This document shows positions 48,201 through 60,200 of a stretch of 64,000 nucleotides of DNA, one piece after another (position 1 is the stretch's first letter; every line of letters begins with the position of its first letter). Below the pieces are notes generated by a model. That model saw nothing but the letters and a program-made list of their open reading frames with translations, did no database searches and was not told where the DNA came from. Origin of the DNA: Valencia hispanica (taxonomy: Eukaryota > Chordata > Actinopteri > Cyprinodontiformes > Valenciidae); NCBI GenBank assembly GCA_963556495.2, contig OY747717.1:1505001-1569000 (forward strand), in the 5' to 3' direction. The translations under genes and the position numbers were made by a program.

Positions 48201-51200
48201 AGCCGTTTGAAAAAGTGCCTTATTGTGACGTCACAATAAGCAGAATTTGCATATAACCGCCCCTCATCTGTCAAACCCCGCCCACCCATCTCATAACAAG
48301 ATGGGGGGGGCGTGGTCGGCAACAAATAATTTCTCATAAAAGTGACAGAGCCCTGTAAACAGCTCATTCTGAAAGAGACTCATACCTCGTCCACACGTAG
48401 CCCCGGTATCTCACAAAACAAAGATATTTTTCTACGGTTCGGCCCGTCATCCACACGAAAACGCAGATTTACGGCACCGAAAACTAATCTTTCTAAAAAG
48501 TTCGTCCAAAGTGAAGATTTGCGTTTTCTCCGTTTTAAGCGTTTAAGCATGTGGACAGAAATAACCGGAGTTTTAGGCTCCGCATCGTCACTTTCCACAA
48601 CAATAATGCTCCGCCATCATTTGTACGACCTGTTTACCCTCAGAAACAGCATTTATGCCCTCAGAGACGTGTTGGCATCATCTATTATCCAAGCACTTTT
48701 TGTTTGCTTGTTTTTAACAAGCTCAGTTACTGCTGTATGTAGAAGTTAGAAAGTATAAAGTTACTACTGCCCCCTACAGGTTTGGCATGTCTATGAATGC
48801 GGTTAGGTGTGGACGGAGATTTTTTGGATTTTATTAAAAGGGGTGGTGAGAATATTTGTGTTTTTTTTAAAACCCGGCTACATGTGAACATGGCATGAAA
48901 TTGTCTTGAACTGAGCTGGTGAGATCGCTCTGAGAGTGAAGAACTTCATTAACATGTTTTGCACAGACCATAGACCGATTATAACTCGTTTGAAAATAGG
49001 TATATCTACTTTAATTTGAGGAATTTTGTGTGATTCTAAAACTTTGAAGTAAGAGGTGGGTACTAACTAGTTACATTTACTTGAGCAACTTTTTGAAAAA
49101 AAAAAAAACTTTTAAGAGTAGTTTTGCTGCGCCGTACATTTTACTCTTACTTGAGTCATATTTCTGGCTACTCTACACACTAAATAAATTTACTGAAGAA
49201 TAAACATATTTTAACCATAAATACACCAGGCACACACACAAACCTACGGTTTATTAAGGAGACCTCCTGTTTCTACACTAACTTTGGTTTTCTAATATAT
49301 AGTAAACACCATAAATTGTAACTGGAAATACTTTTTACCTTGTTCTAAGATATATTTATTTGTTTCCAACTGAAAGTATTGGTATTATAATGAAAAGAAA
49401 TGACTTAGAAAAGTGTTATTTTAGGATTTGTTATTTTGTAATTATATTATTTGTATTTTTATTTTATTTTAATCTTTAAAATACCAATAATCTTATATTT
49501 CTGTCTGTCTGATGACATCATTTTAAAAATATTAAATCAGATGTTACTCAGCACTCAAGTAAACCTTTTACAAAATACTTTTTTTAAAACTCTTACTCAA
49601 GTAATTATTAGGATGGCTACTTTTGACTTTAACTTGAGTAAAAGTATTTTGAAGTACTGCTGCTCCTAGTTAAGTACAATTTTTGGGTCCTCTGCTTGTA
49701 ATTTCAATCTCTAGTGTGGCGGCTTCAACCTCCAGTTCACTCAAGGTAAAAACAGATCATGACCAGATAATTTTGATCCCGTCAGTCAAAATGAGGACAA
49801 CGAAAAGGTCTAGCGCAACTTTTGATCAGTTATAATAACTACATCAACAGATCAAATGGTGGTGACAAAGAGTGATTATTAAAACCTTTTTAAAACAGTA
49901 CAAGTTCAGGACAAGAGCAGCAAACAAACGGGTTTTCTGATCGCTTCAGAGGGAAGAAATCCCACAGCGTGAGCTTCTTCTGCATCACTGGTTAGGCTGC
50001 AGCGATCTGTCGGTGAAAGTCACAGACGCGCTCCAAAGCCCCCGTAACTCTTCAGCGCACTGTCAGCTCCCGGTTAGGGAGATGCTTGAAGAGCCTAAGC
50101 CCCGCCCATCTACTTCCAGTCCATGGGTCCCCTACTGTCAAAATAAATAAATAAATGACGGTGTGCACGATGGCGCAGCTGATAGAGCAGCTCACCTCAC
50201 AGCTAGAAGGTCCCGGGTTCGATTACCGCCGGGGACGCTGTGGTTCTCCCGCATCATCGGCACCCACACCCCGGGTGGGGTTGGCAAAAGGGCCTTTCTG
50301 TGTGGAGTTTGCATGTTCTCCCCGTGTTCCCTTGAGCAGCTAATGTGAGCTACTCCCACAAAAACATGCACTAGTCCTGGGGCTGTATACTGCCTCCTCC
50401 TGGTCGGCCGGGGCGCCTGAAGGGTTGGGGAGGATCTGGCTGGAATAACGTGATCCTTCCACGCGCTACGTCCAGCCGGGGAAACCCCGCCCCATCAGGT
50501 GAAAAGAAGGGCCTGCTCACTCCCCAAGCATGAAGGAGGCTTGGGTTTCAGTGCGGGGTTGGAGTGTTTAGAATGATGGGACAGTTTCTCTACAGTTAAA
50601 TTAAGCTTTTAATATCACAATACATAGTCTTACTAATAGTATTGCCATATATCGTACCATCCCCCCGTATTGTGATACATTGTATCACCAGATTCTTGCC
50701 AATACACATCCCTAATATTGACATATAGAAATATTGGGGTTTCTGTTGGCGTCTTGAGGGAAAAACCTTCGGCGGCACTGCAGCGGTTCATAGCGGAGTG
50801 CGAATTGGTCAGGGTGACAGACGGCTCTTTTAACTCTGAATTTCTCAGAGAAAGAAAGTATAGGCTTCCCTTTGGGTCGGGGGGGTCAGCCTCTGCTTCA
50901 AGAGGCGGAGTTCAAGTATCCTGGTGTCTCGTTCAGCTACAGGATGGTAGGATAAAGGAGGTGGATAGACAGACAGATGAGTGTACAGCCTCTGTATGAT
51001 GTGGTGAAGAAGGACTTGAGCTAAAATGCAAAGTGTGTGGTAACCGGACGCAGACTTTTAGAGACAGGACGATGAGCTCATCACACGCCTTGTGACTGTG
51101 AGCAGAACAGAGTCATACAGTGGTTGCATCGTCTGCTGAAATTTGGACCCGGACCTCACAATCCAACAGAACGAGAAATGGGTCGGAGATAATCTCAAAT

Positions 51201-54171
51201 GTGGTTTGTCAGGAGGACCTCACCAATGTTCAGGCAGTCATTAGAGACATGGATCGTCTTGTTTAAAGTTGGTACCATGATGCCAACATTAGGAAGCAGA
51301 TCCCTGTAGAAAATTAGCTGTTAGCAATACACCAATAAGTAGGGCTGGGCGATAAATCGATTTACCCAATTTTCTGGTTATGAAGATTTAATTTTTGGAA
51401 AAACAAGATTTTTATTTTCCCCCACTAATGCGCTACTTGGGCTTCCAGAGTTCAGAGTGATAAGACTACCATCCTGTTTTACAAGGACACTTTACAGCTC
51501 GTTTTTAGTTGGACTTTAAATTCAGGTCAGCTCCCAGGTGGGATGATTGGAATAAAAGAAAGTTTTTGAAAATATATTCTGTCATTTGTAATTTCTTTTT
51601 TAGAAGACCGAAGAAAAAAAATCTGAGATTTTATTTTTAAGCCACATCGCCCAGCCCTACCTATAAGGTGTTGTATTGTTCTGACTGTCGGATGCTATGG
51701 TTACTGCCTGATAAAAGTGTTTCTCCATTGCTAATGCCAGCCCTTACGCCCTCTGGTGGTCATTCCCATCACTAGTCTGCATGTAGATAGGATTATTTTG
51801 AGATAAACTGTAAAATGTTTGAATAAATCACTTTACCTGTACAGGGTAAAACAGGAAAAAACAAACATGCACCGTGGAGAAAAGGAAACTGATCAACAGT
51901 TTTTGGCCAATTATATCATCAGGAGTCTGATTACATTAAACTGCTAATAAACCCTGGAAATAAATCTGTGTGTACGAGTGATGAAAATCTCCAGCCTCAA
52001 CGAGAATCGACCAACAGAAACATCTTTTGGTGGCTGAGACGAGGGGAAAGGTCAGGTTATAGCAGGAGGAGGAGGAAGAAAGGTGAGGGAGGTGGACCAT
52101 GTGGACTGGGAAATAGGAAAAAGGATGTAGCCACTCCACTGACGCCCACGCCGACTTTCCTCCCCTCCTTTTTCCTCCAAAATTCCCAAAACAAAGCGCA
52201 CAGTTCCTGCTCTGGCAGACTACCAACACAATCCATCTGCCCACAAACAGACACAAAGTCCAGCTGCGTCCCAGCCATTTATTTCCACCATCTGAATCTG
52301 TAGAAAGTTCACAATGAAAATGTAAAAAATTCATATTAAAATCAGTATAATAAAACATGAACTGAGTTAAACTTAGATATATATAGATATACATATATAT
52401 CTATATATATATATATATATATATACATATATATCTATATATATATCTATATATATATATATATGGATACGCTGATATATCGCGATATTTTCTGTCACAA
52501 TATTGTATCGTTATTCAAAAGCAATGTATCAATATATTTTTGTTTTATTTTTTAGAATTTGAATGGAACCATTAATGATGACAGTAATTCTTGTAGTAAA
52601 ATATAAAACTATAACTGGTAGTTTGTGGCTGTTTTCACCTTCTTGGTTCCAGTGGATCAACTAGATCTAGTAATAAAACTGGATGTGTTAAAGTATGAAA
52701 CAGGTTGGAGTGTTTAGAATGATGGGACAGTTTTTCTACAGTTAAATTATGTTTGAAAAATCACAATATATCGTCTTACTCATAGTATCGCGATATATCG
52801 TATCGTCTCCCCTGTATCGCGATGCATATCTTATCGCCAGATTTTTACCAATACACATCGCTACTCCAGGTTTTAAATCCGTTCTGAAAACATCCTTGTC
52901 CTGAAATTACCTTTTTTGCATAAGTGAAGGCGTAACAGTTCTAATAAATCACACTTCAGTACGATTTCGGTTCGTTTGAGTGAAGAAAAAAAGAAAAGAA
53001 AATTCCAAGGGTTTTATTTTCTTCATTCGGCTGCAAACAAAGTTTTTTTTCCATTTCTGAAAGCAATTTGATTTGATTTTGTTCTAAAACATTAAAAAAG
53101 TGAAAGAATAGAACCGACTGGAGATTTGGTTGAATTCTTTTTAATTGATACAGTAGCATCAGCCGCCGGAGCCACTGACTGGATCGATAGATTACACAAC
53201 CATAGAACCAGAGCCGCTGGAAAATGGTTAATGTTGATGTGTAGAGATGTTTAAATCAGCCTGGGATCATATTTCCAGAATAAAACATGTTTCAATCACG
53301 ATGGAGGTGTTGTGATATTTAGAAAGTCCCAGCTGTACCTGAAGGTAGCACAATCATCTACTGGGAAAACCCCCTCCAAATTCCCCCGACTAGGAGTCTA
53401 GGCTGACTGGATGCTCCAGGCGGCTGGATTTGGACTTCAGCTGATGTTTCTCCAGAACCAGAGACGTTTCAGTTCAGTTCAGTCGAGCGACGGACCTCGT
53501 TGCTGACATAAAGTTCTGGTTCGGTCCACCTTGGTTTCTCCACTGTAGCTGCAGGAGAAACCTTCAAGTCCCCAGATAGAGCTGGGTGAGAGCTGGTGTC
53601 ACCTGTTAAAAGTTCCCCTGCAGAAACGTAGCACTGAGCCCCTGGTTCCGCCCAGAAATGAACCGACAGGTTCGGATATTTTTGGTACGATTACATGCGC
53701 CGTTACACCACTACTAATAAGTCAGGACACACATCATGCAATAATCGTTTTTGTAATAAATATAAAGATGCTAAGTTCAGTTTAATGATGTTATTTTAAA
53801 GGAAACATTAAGAAGAAAAAGAAAACCTGCGAAGAAGTGATCTTAAACTCCTGCTTTGAAGCTTATTTGGTGAAATTGTTCTGGAAGCTCCGCTGATTTG
53901 TCAGTTTTCTACATTATACAACTGATACACTAATTTCTCCTCAGATATTTCTCCAACGTCAATCATTTAGATCAAAAAACTTTCTGCCATTTTATTCTTT
54001 TCTCTCTCATCACCTGTGATTCTGAACTTTCTGGGGATTATCTGAAACATAAAAATAATTGATTATTTTTCTAACTATTTCTCAAACCATTAAACAGAAA
54101 CAAGTTTTGGTTTTCTTGCTTAAGTCACAAGAGCTCAGAATCTATAATCTCGGTTCTGGATCCTTAGGGGC

Positions 54172-54218
<47 letters not shown>

Positions 54219-57200
54219 TAATAATAATAATATTTATATTGATCCGGGTCGTATTTTTCTCCCACCTCGTTGATGAACTTGATGCAGTCCAGGAACATGT
54301 AGTCCTGATAATGCTCGTTAACCACCCTCTCGTCGATGAAGTGTCGAGGCTCCAGCGTCGGATTATCTGAGGAAGAGAGATGGTCACCATCAGGTGGCGC
54401 CGTTCAGCAGATCTGGAACCTACCGTCGGTTTTGTGAGACGACGATTGGTTTAAATTAATCTCAGCTTGTTGGGAACAAAACCTTCAAGGTTTTATGATT
54501 TAAAAAGAGGCCAATAAATCAGGGTCAACAATGACAACATTTGGCAGCGAGGCACAGATTTAGTTTTTGTGGCAAAAACAAAGGAGGCGGATTAGCAGAG
54601 CTAGCTAACAGCCGATGGAGTCATGTTACTGTGGAATATCGTCTCTGCTGCCTGGATATGGACCTGTTAGCGTGTCATGATGGTCATGAGACTGTTATTC
54701 AGCAACAGTCTTCAGTCAGAGGCTTCTTCAGATTCACTGCAAGACTGACTGCTACTGGAGATCCTTCATGCCCACAGCATCACCGTCCACAACGACTCTT
54801 TATGACAACAATTAGTTTCTCTTTGGGTTAAATAAAGTATTTTTTAACTGAAGTAACTGCAGTAAAGTACAAATTTAGATGAAGTTAGAAAAGATTGATT
54901 GAAAAGAAAATCAGTGCAATGTTCGGAAAAATGATTTAAAAATCCAAGAGCTCCATCTCAGACGCTACAGGCCTCAGTTAGCAGGTTAAAGGTCGTGACC
55001 CTGAACCAGTGTGGCTGCTTGGAAGGGTTAAAGGAGAAAACAAGAGGACTGAGGCTCTAGAACGATGTCTGTCGGACCATGATGCTCAGCAAAAAGACCT
55101 CATACCAACAGTCAAGCACGGTAGCGGAGGGCTCATGATTGGGGCTGGACATGAACTCCTCAGTGGACCAACCCAAAGTATTCTGGAGTCCATTTGAAGC
55201 TTGGTCCAGACTGGGTCACCAACAGGACCACCATCCTAAACCCAGCAGCAGCAGATCTACAGCAGGACTGAAGAAGAACAGAATCAAGATGCTGCAATGG
55301 TCTAGTCAAAGTCCAGGAACTCAAGCTGAAACGGAAGCAGCGCTGGAGAGAGAGAAGAGAGGAGCTGCTGGGTCCTGGGGTGTAATTACTTTGTGTATGA
55401 TGGGTGTAACTCTGGGCACCGACCCAATGATGTACAGCGCTCAGGCTGCTGCAGAGATGTGGAGCGTATGGGACTGCTGCCCCCTACTGTACAGAAACGA
55501 CTACTACATCAGTTTTCCCCTCTTCAAGCGCCGACTCAACAATCAATCTAATAAATTAAAAATACGTTTCTGCTCAGGTTGTAGGTGACCTTCAGCTGAC
55601 CTTTCCTCCTCTATGGCGTCCAGCAGGAGGTCAACACGGCCTCCAGGTCCTCCTGCTTGTTAAACTGGCCCCTATCGGGGGCGTGTTGATGGGAACAACG
55701 GTCCCGGTTTGAACCGAGCGTCTCACCTATAAACTGGGAGCTGCCCCAGATGAAGGGCAGGAACTGGAAGTCGTCCAGGCCCCACACCCCCTGGCTCCCA
55801 GCGGGCTCCATCCGGTAGGTCCTCTGCAGCTTCCGCATCACCTGCAGATATCTGTGGGGGGGGGGGGGAACAACGGGCCATGATCGGCAGGTTAGAGCCG
55901 ATTCTGATCCCACGATGAAGACGACACACAGCGCTGGGAGGAAACTCCTTACAGGTCACATCCTAAATCATCAAACTAAAGTTTACATCAGTGATAACCT
56001 GAGAAAACACAACAAACAGCTTTAAAATGATGAGTTTATGTGTGAAACGTTTCCTCTGCAGCAGCAGCTGATAACTGGTGATGAGTCGCTGACATCACTG
56101 AGGATGACCTTTGACCCGCTCTGCTTTACTGGATTCATTTCATTCAGACACATTGGAGGGTTTTCCAGCAGGAACCGCCTGTTTAACTACATGTTACAGC
56201 ATCTTATATCAGATTAGAGTCCAAACTTTGACTAGGCCACTCTAAAGCTGTTGTTTTCATTTGTCTTTTTGAGTCGTTCAGAGGTGGACGCGCTGCAGAA
56301 CCAGACCTGGTTCTGCTTCAAGTTCTGCTGGTCGGATCTTCTCCTTCATGGTTCCATCAGCTACAGCAAGTCCTGCAGGTTCTGAAACAGCAAATCAATC
56401 CCAGATCATCATACTACCTCCACCGTGTCTGACTGTAGGTCTGAAGTTCTGGTTCTGGTGATTCTACTCCAGATGGAACGGGACCAGAACCTTCCAGAAA
56501 AGTCCACTTCTGTCTCTTCAGTCCTCGGAATATTTACCCAGAAGTCTTCAGGATCATCAGGATGTTTTCTGCTAAATGTGAGACGGGTCTTTGGGTTCTT
56601 CTGGGTCAGCAGTGGTTCTGGTCCTGGATCTCTCCCATGGAGGCCATTTTCTCTCTTTCTTGGCACTGAATCCTGACCTCTGACCTTAGCTGAGGCAGTG
56701 AGGCCTGCAGAGCTTCAGATGTTCTTCTGGACCTCTTGGATGAGTCGTCGATGAGCTCCTGGAGTAATTCTGGTGGGTCGGCGTCTCCTGGGAAGGTTCT
56801 CCACTGTTTCAGGTGTTTTACAGGTGTGGATCATGGTTCTGACTGAGGTTCTCTGGAGTCCAGAACCTTAAGAGATGGTTCTGGAACCCTTTCCAGGCTG
56901 ATGGAGTCAGAGAGTTTCTCATCTGTTCTTGAAGTTCTTCAGACCTGGGCCTGATGTGCTGCTTGAGATCTTTCAGCCTACTTCATGCTGTCGGTTCTGA
57001 TTTTAACTGAACTCGTCTGTCCAAAAACTTTGGTTAATTAAAAGTCATCTGTGATTCAATGAGAGGAGTGATTACTTTTCACACAGATCCAGGTTGGTTT
57101 GGATCGCTTTTTGTCTCCTAATAAATGAAATCATCGTTTGAAAGCAGGTTTTTGTTGCAGGTTATTTTTGTCTGATGATCTGAAACGTTTTGCCAAAAAA

Positions 57201-60200
57201 AGCAAAAACAGCACAAATTCTTAAGGGGGTCAGAAACTTTTCGCCACAGCTGATAAACTGATGTTCGGTCTGATCTGAGCATTCTGCAGCTGCTGATCAT
57301 CGTTAGCAGGAAAATCGGCTCACCTGTTGAAAACCCTGAAGACGATGGCCAGCTGGTCGGATATCCTCAGCGCTCCGACCTTACAGAGGCAGCAGAGGAA
57401 CGCTGCGAAGGCCGCTTCATGACCTGAGGAGACAAACAAATCCTCAGGAGGTTCCTGCTGTCCCGCCGTTCTGTCCGTGTGGCCTACCCTGTCAGAATAG
57501 CATACCGGAAGTTGATTTTTAAAGCGCCGTCTCTCAGTTTAGCCTACTTTATGGAAACAGCATACAGATGTTTGTGACGGGGTCTGCTGTTTCGACTGGT
57601 CTTTGCTCCATAGAAAATACAGTTTATAAAGAGGTCCGCTGTTTTCTCCGGAGTCGTTCCGATCTCAGAAAAGAACCGCATGAACCATGAAATTCTCCAG
57701 TTGCCATCTTGTAAATTTAACACTTAAAAGACTAAAGTATTGGTATTTTCTGTCGGACGTAACTGATTTAAAATTTCTGAAAAGTTATTTTCTCTATTTT
57801 TTAGAAAATGTTTAGTTTAAATTTCAAAAATGTATGCCTGTAATCATGGAAAATTTTTTGTTTTCTCTCGCAAGTTTACAACTTTTCAACATCAGAGATT
57901 TTCTGAGTTTTTTCTTCAAAACTTAGGAGTCTATTTGTAGAAACTTACTCCAATTCTTTTTCTTTTATCTACAGTGACCAACACACCAGATTTAACGTCA
58001 TAAAAGGATTTTACAACTCCGCTTGATAAAAATAATATATGGAAAACTTCTGTTAACAATTCTTGTGATTGTATAAACCATGCATTAGGTATGGTTTATA
58101 CAATATGCGATATAATACACCAAAACTTATGCTGAAGTGATGGTTTGATTTTAACGCATGCGTATTACTTGAAGGTATGCCATTCTGATGGGTACGGTGT
58201 TCCGTCAGAACAACTGTCCCGACGCTGGGAATATGCCGGAATGCTCAACCTTTTAATCAGGAAGGACTGAAGGATGGAAAATTATGTTTTTATCATTTTA
58301 TAAATATGAAAAATATACGATTAAACAACACTGCAGCCAAAGGGCTCCTTCAGAAGACCTGGAGAAGTTCTGATCTGGTATGAAGAACAGAGGTCCCGAT
58401 CAGGACTGGTACCTGTTCCATAGTCTATCCGGGTCGGATTCCCAACAGCCTCCTTCAGGTAGACGGCGATCTCCGGAGCCGCGGCGGCTTTCTCCGCGGG
58501 AAGAACGGCCGCCACCAGGGCCTCGGCTTCCTGGAGCACAGACAGAACATGATCCGCGCTCGGCACGGAGCCGGACAAACGTACGGGTGTGTGTGGGACG
58601 GTTTGGACCCGACCTGCTCCAGCTTGGAGAACCAGGTTCTGTAGGCCTTGTTGCCGAAGCGCGACGGCTGGTCGACGGGCGGAGTCTCGTTTATCCAGCG
58701 GTCCAGAGTTCCCAGGAGGTCCAGCAGCTTCTCCACCGTCTGCAACACCAACAGGTTCAAGCTTACAGAGGGATCGTGGGTCTACGCCACTCCCTGCTCT
58801 GCTGCGCGAGTCGTCTGCAGAAAGAGACGCTAACATGTCTCCTTGTGCTGCTGGTTGCACAAAAACAACAACAAAACGTGCAGGTTCTATAGAGTTCTAT
58901 CGACTCGGAGCCTTTCAAGGCAAACAGAAGACGTCTTTGTTTGGCAAGCTTTAAAATTACTTGGAACAATAACCGTGCTGGCCTCAGTTAGGAGGTTAAA
59001 GGTCGTGACCCTGAACCAGTGTCGCTGCTTGGAAGGGTTAAAGGAGAAAACAAGAGGACTGAGGCTCTAGAACGATGTCTGTCGGACCATGATGCTCAGC
59101 AAAAAGACCTCATACCAACCGTCAAGCACGGTAGCGGAGGGCTCATGATTGGGGCTGGACATGAACTCCTCAGTGGACCAACCCAAAGTATTCTGGAGTC
59201 CATTTGAAGCTTGGTCCAGACTGGGTCACCAACAGGACCACCATCCTAAACCCAGCAGCAGCAGATCTACAGCAGGACTGAAGAAGAACAGAATCAAGAT
59301 GCTGCAATGGTCTAGTCAAAGTCCAGGAACTCAAGCTGAAACGGAAGCAGCGCTGGAGAGAGAGAAGAGAGGAGCTGCTGGGTCCTGGGGTGTAATTACT
59401 TTGTGTATGATGGGTGTAACTCTGGGCACCGACCCACTGATGTACAGCGCTCTGGCTGCTGCAGAGATGTGGAGCGTATGGGACTGCTGCCCCCTACTGT
59501 ACAGAAACGACTACTACATCAGTTTTCCCCTCTTCAAGCGCCGACTCAACAATCAATCTAATAAATTAAAAATACGTTTCTGCTCAGGTTGTAGGTGACC
59601 TTCAGCTGACCTTTCCTCCTCTATGGCGTCCAGCAGGAGGTCAACACGGCCTCCAGGTCCTCCTGCTTGTTAAACTGGCCCCTATCGGGGGCGTGTTGAT
59701 GGGAACAACGGTCCCGGTTTGAACAGAGCGTCTCACCTATAAACTGGGAGCTGCCCCAGATGAAGGGCAGGAACTGGAAGTCGTCCAGGCCCCACACCCC
59801 CTGGGAGCCAGGGGCCCTTCAGTATATTGCTGATCGGGAGCTGGTCATATGAGGCTTCTGGTTACCCCTGAGCCACGACACACGACTACAGTGGAAATCA
59901 GCCCAATTGCAAAAATTGTCGTGCGACTGGAAAAATCACAAAAGTGCACCCACCAGCGACTCTGCACATTTAGAACACCTTCCACTAAAGAGACAGCCTC
60001 CAAGTTAATCCTGTACCCGCTTTTGAATGTACGCACAAGGCTTGAATCACGGCCTGAAGGTTTTTGTTTCGAGTCTTCATTAAACCTCGCAACATCCCCG
60101 CAGGAAGACGAATCAACTGCAAGATAACCGCAAACAACAATATGAACCGGAGCTATTTAAAGGGCCGGCGTCTCTTTCTGCAGCCTGTGCAGAAAAACAT

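Noticed and set aside
50165..50240. Functional tRNA gene
   Set aside because: Box A and box B are present, but the cloverleaf arms do not pair and the sequence runs into a SINE body.
54059..54390. Frames with poly-Ile tracts next to ptpa exon 9
   Set aside because: Driven by the AAT microsatellite and by out-of-frame reading of exon 9.
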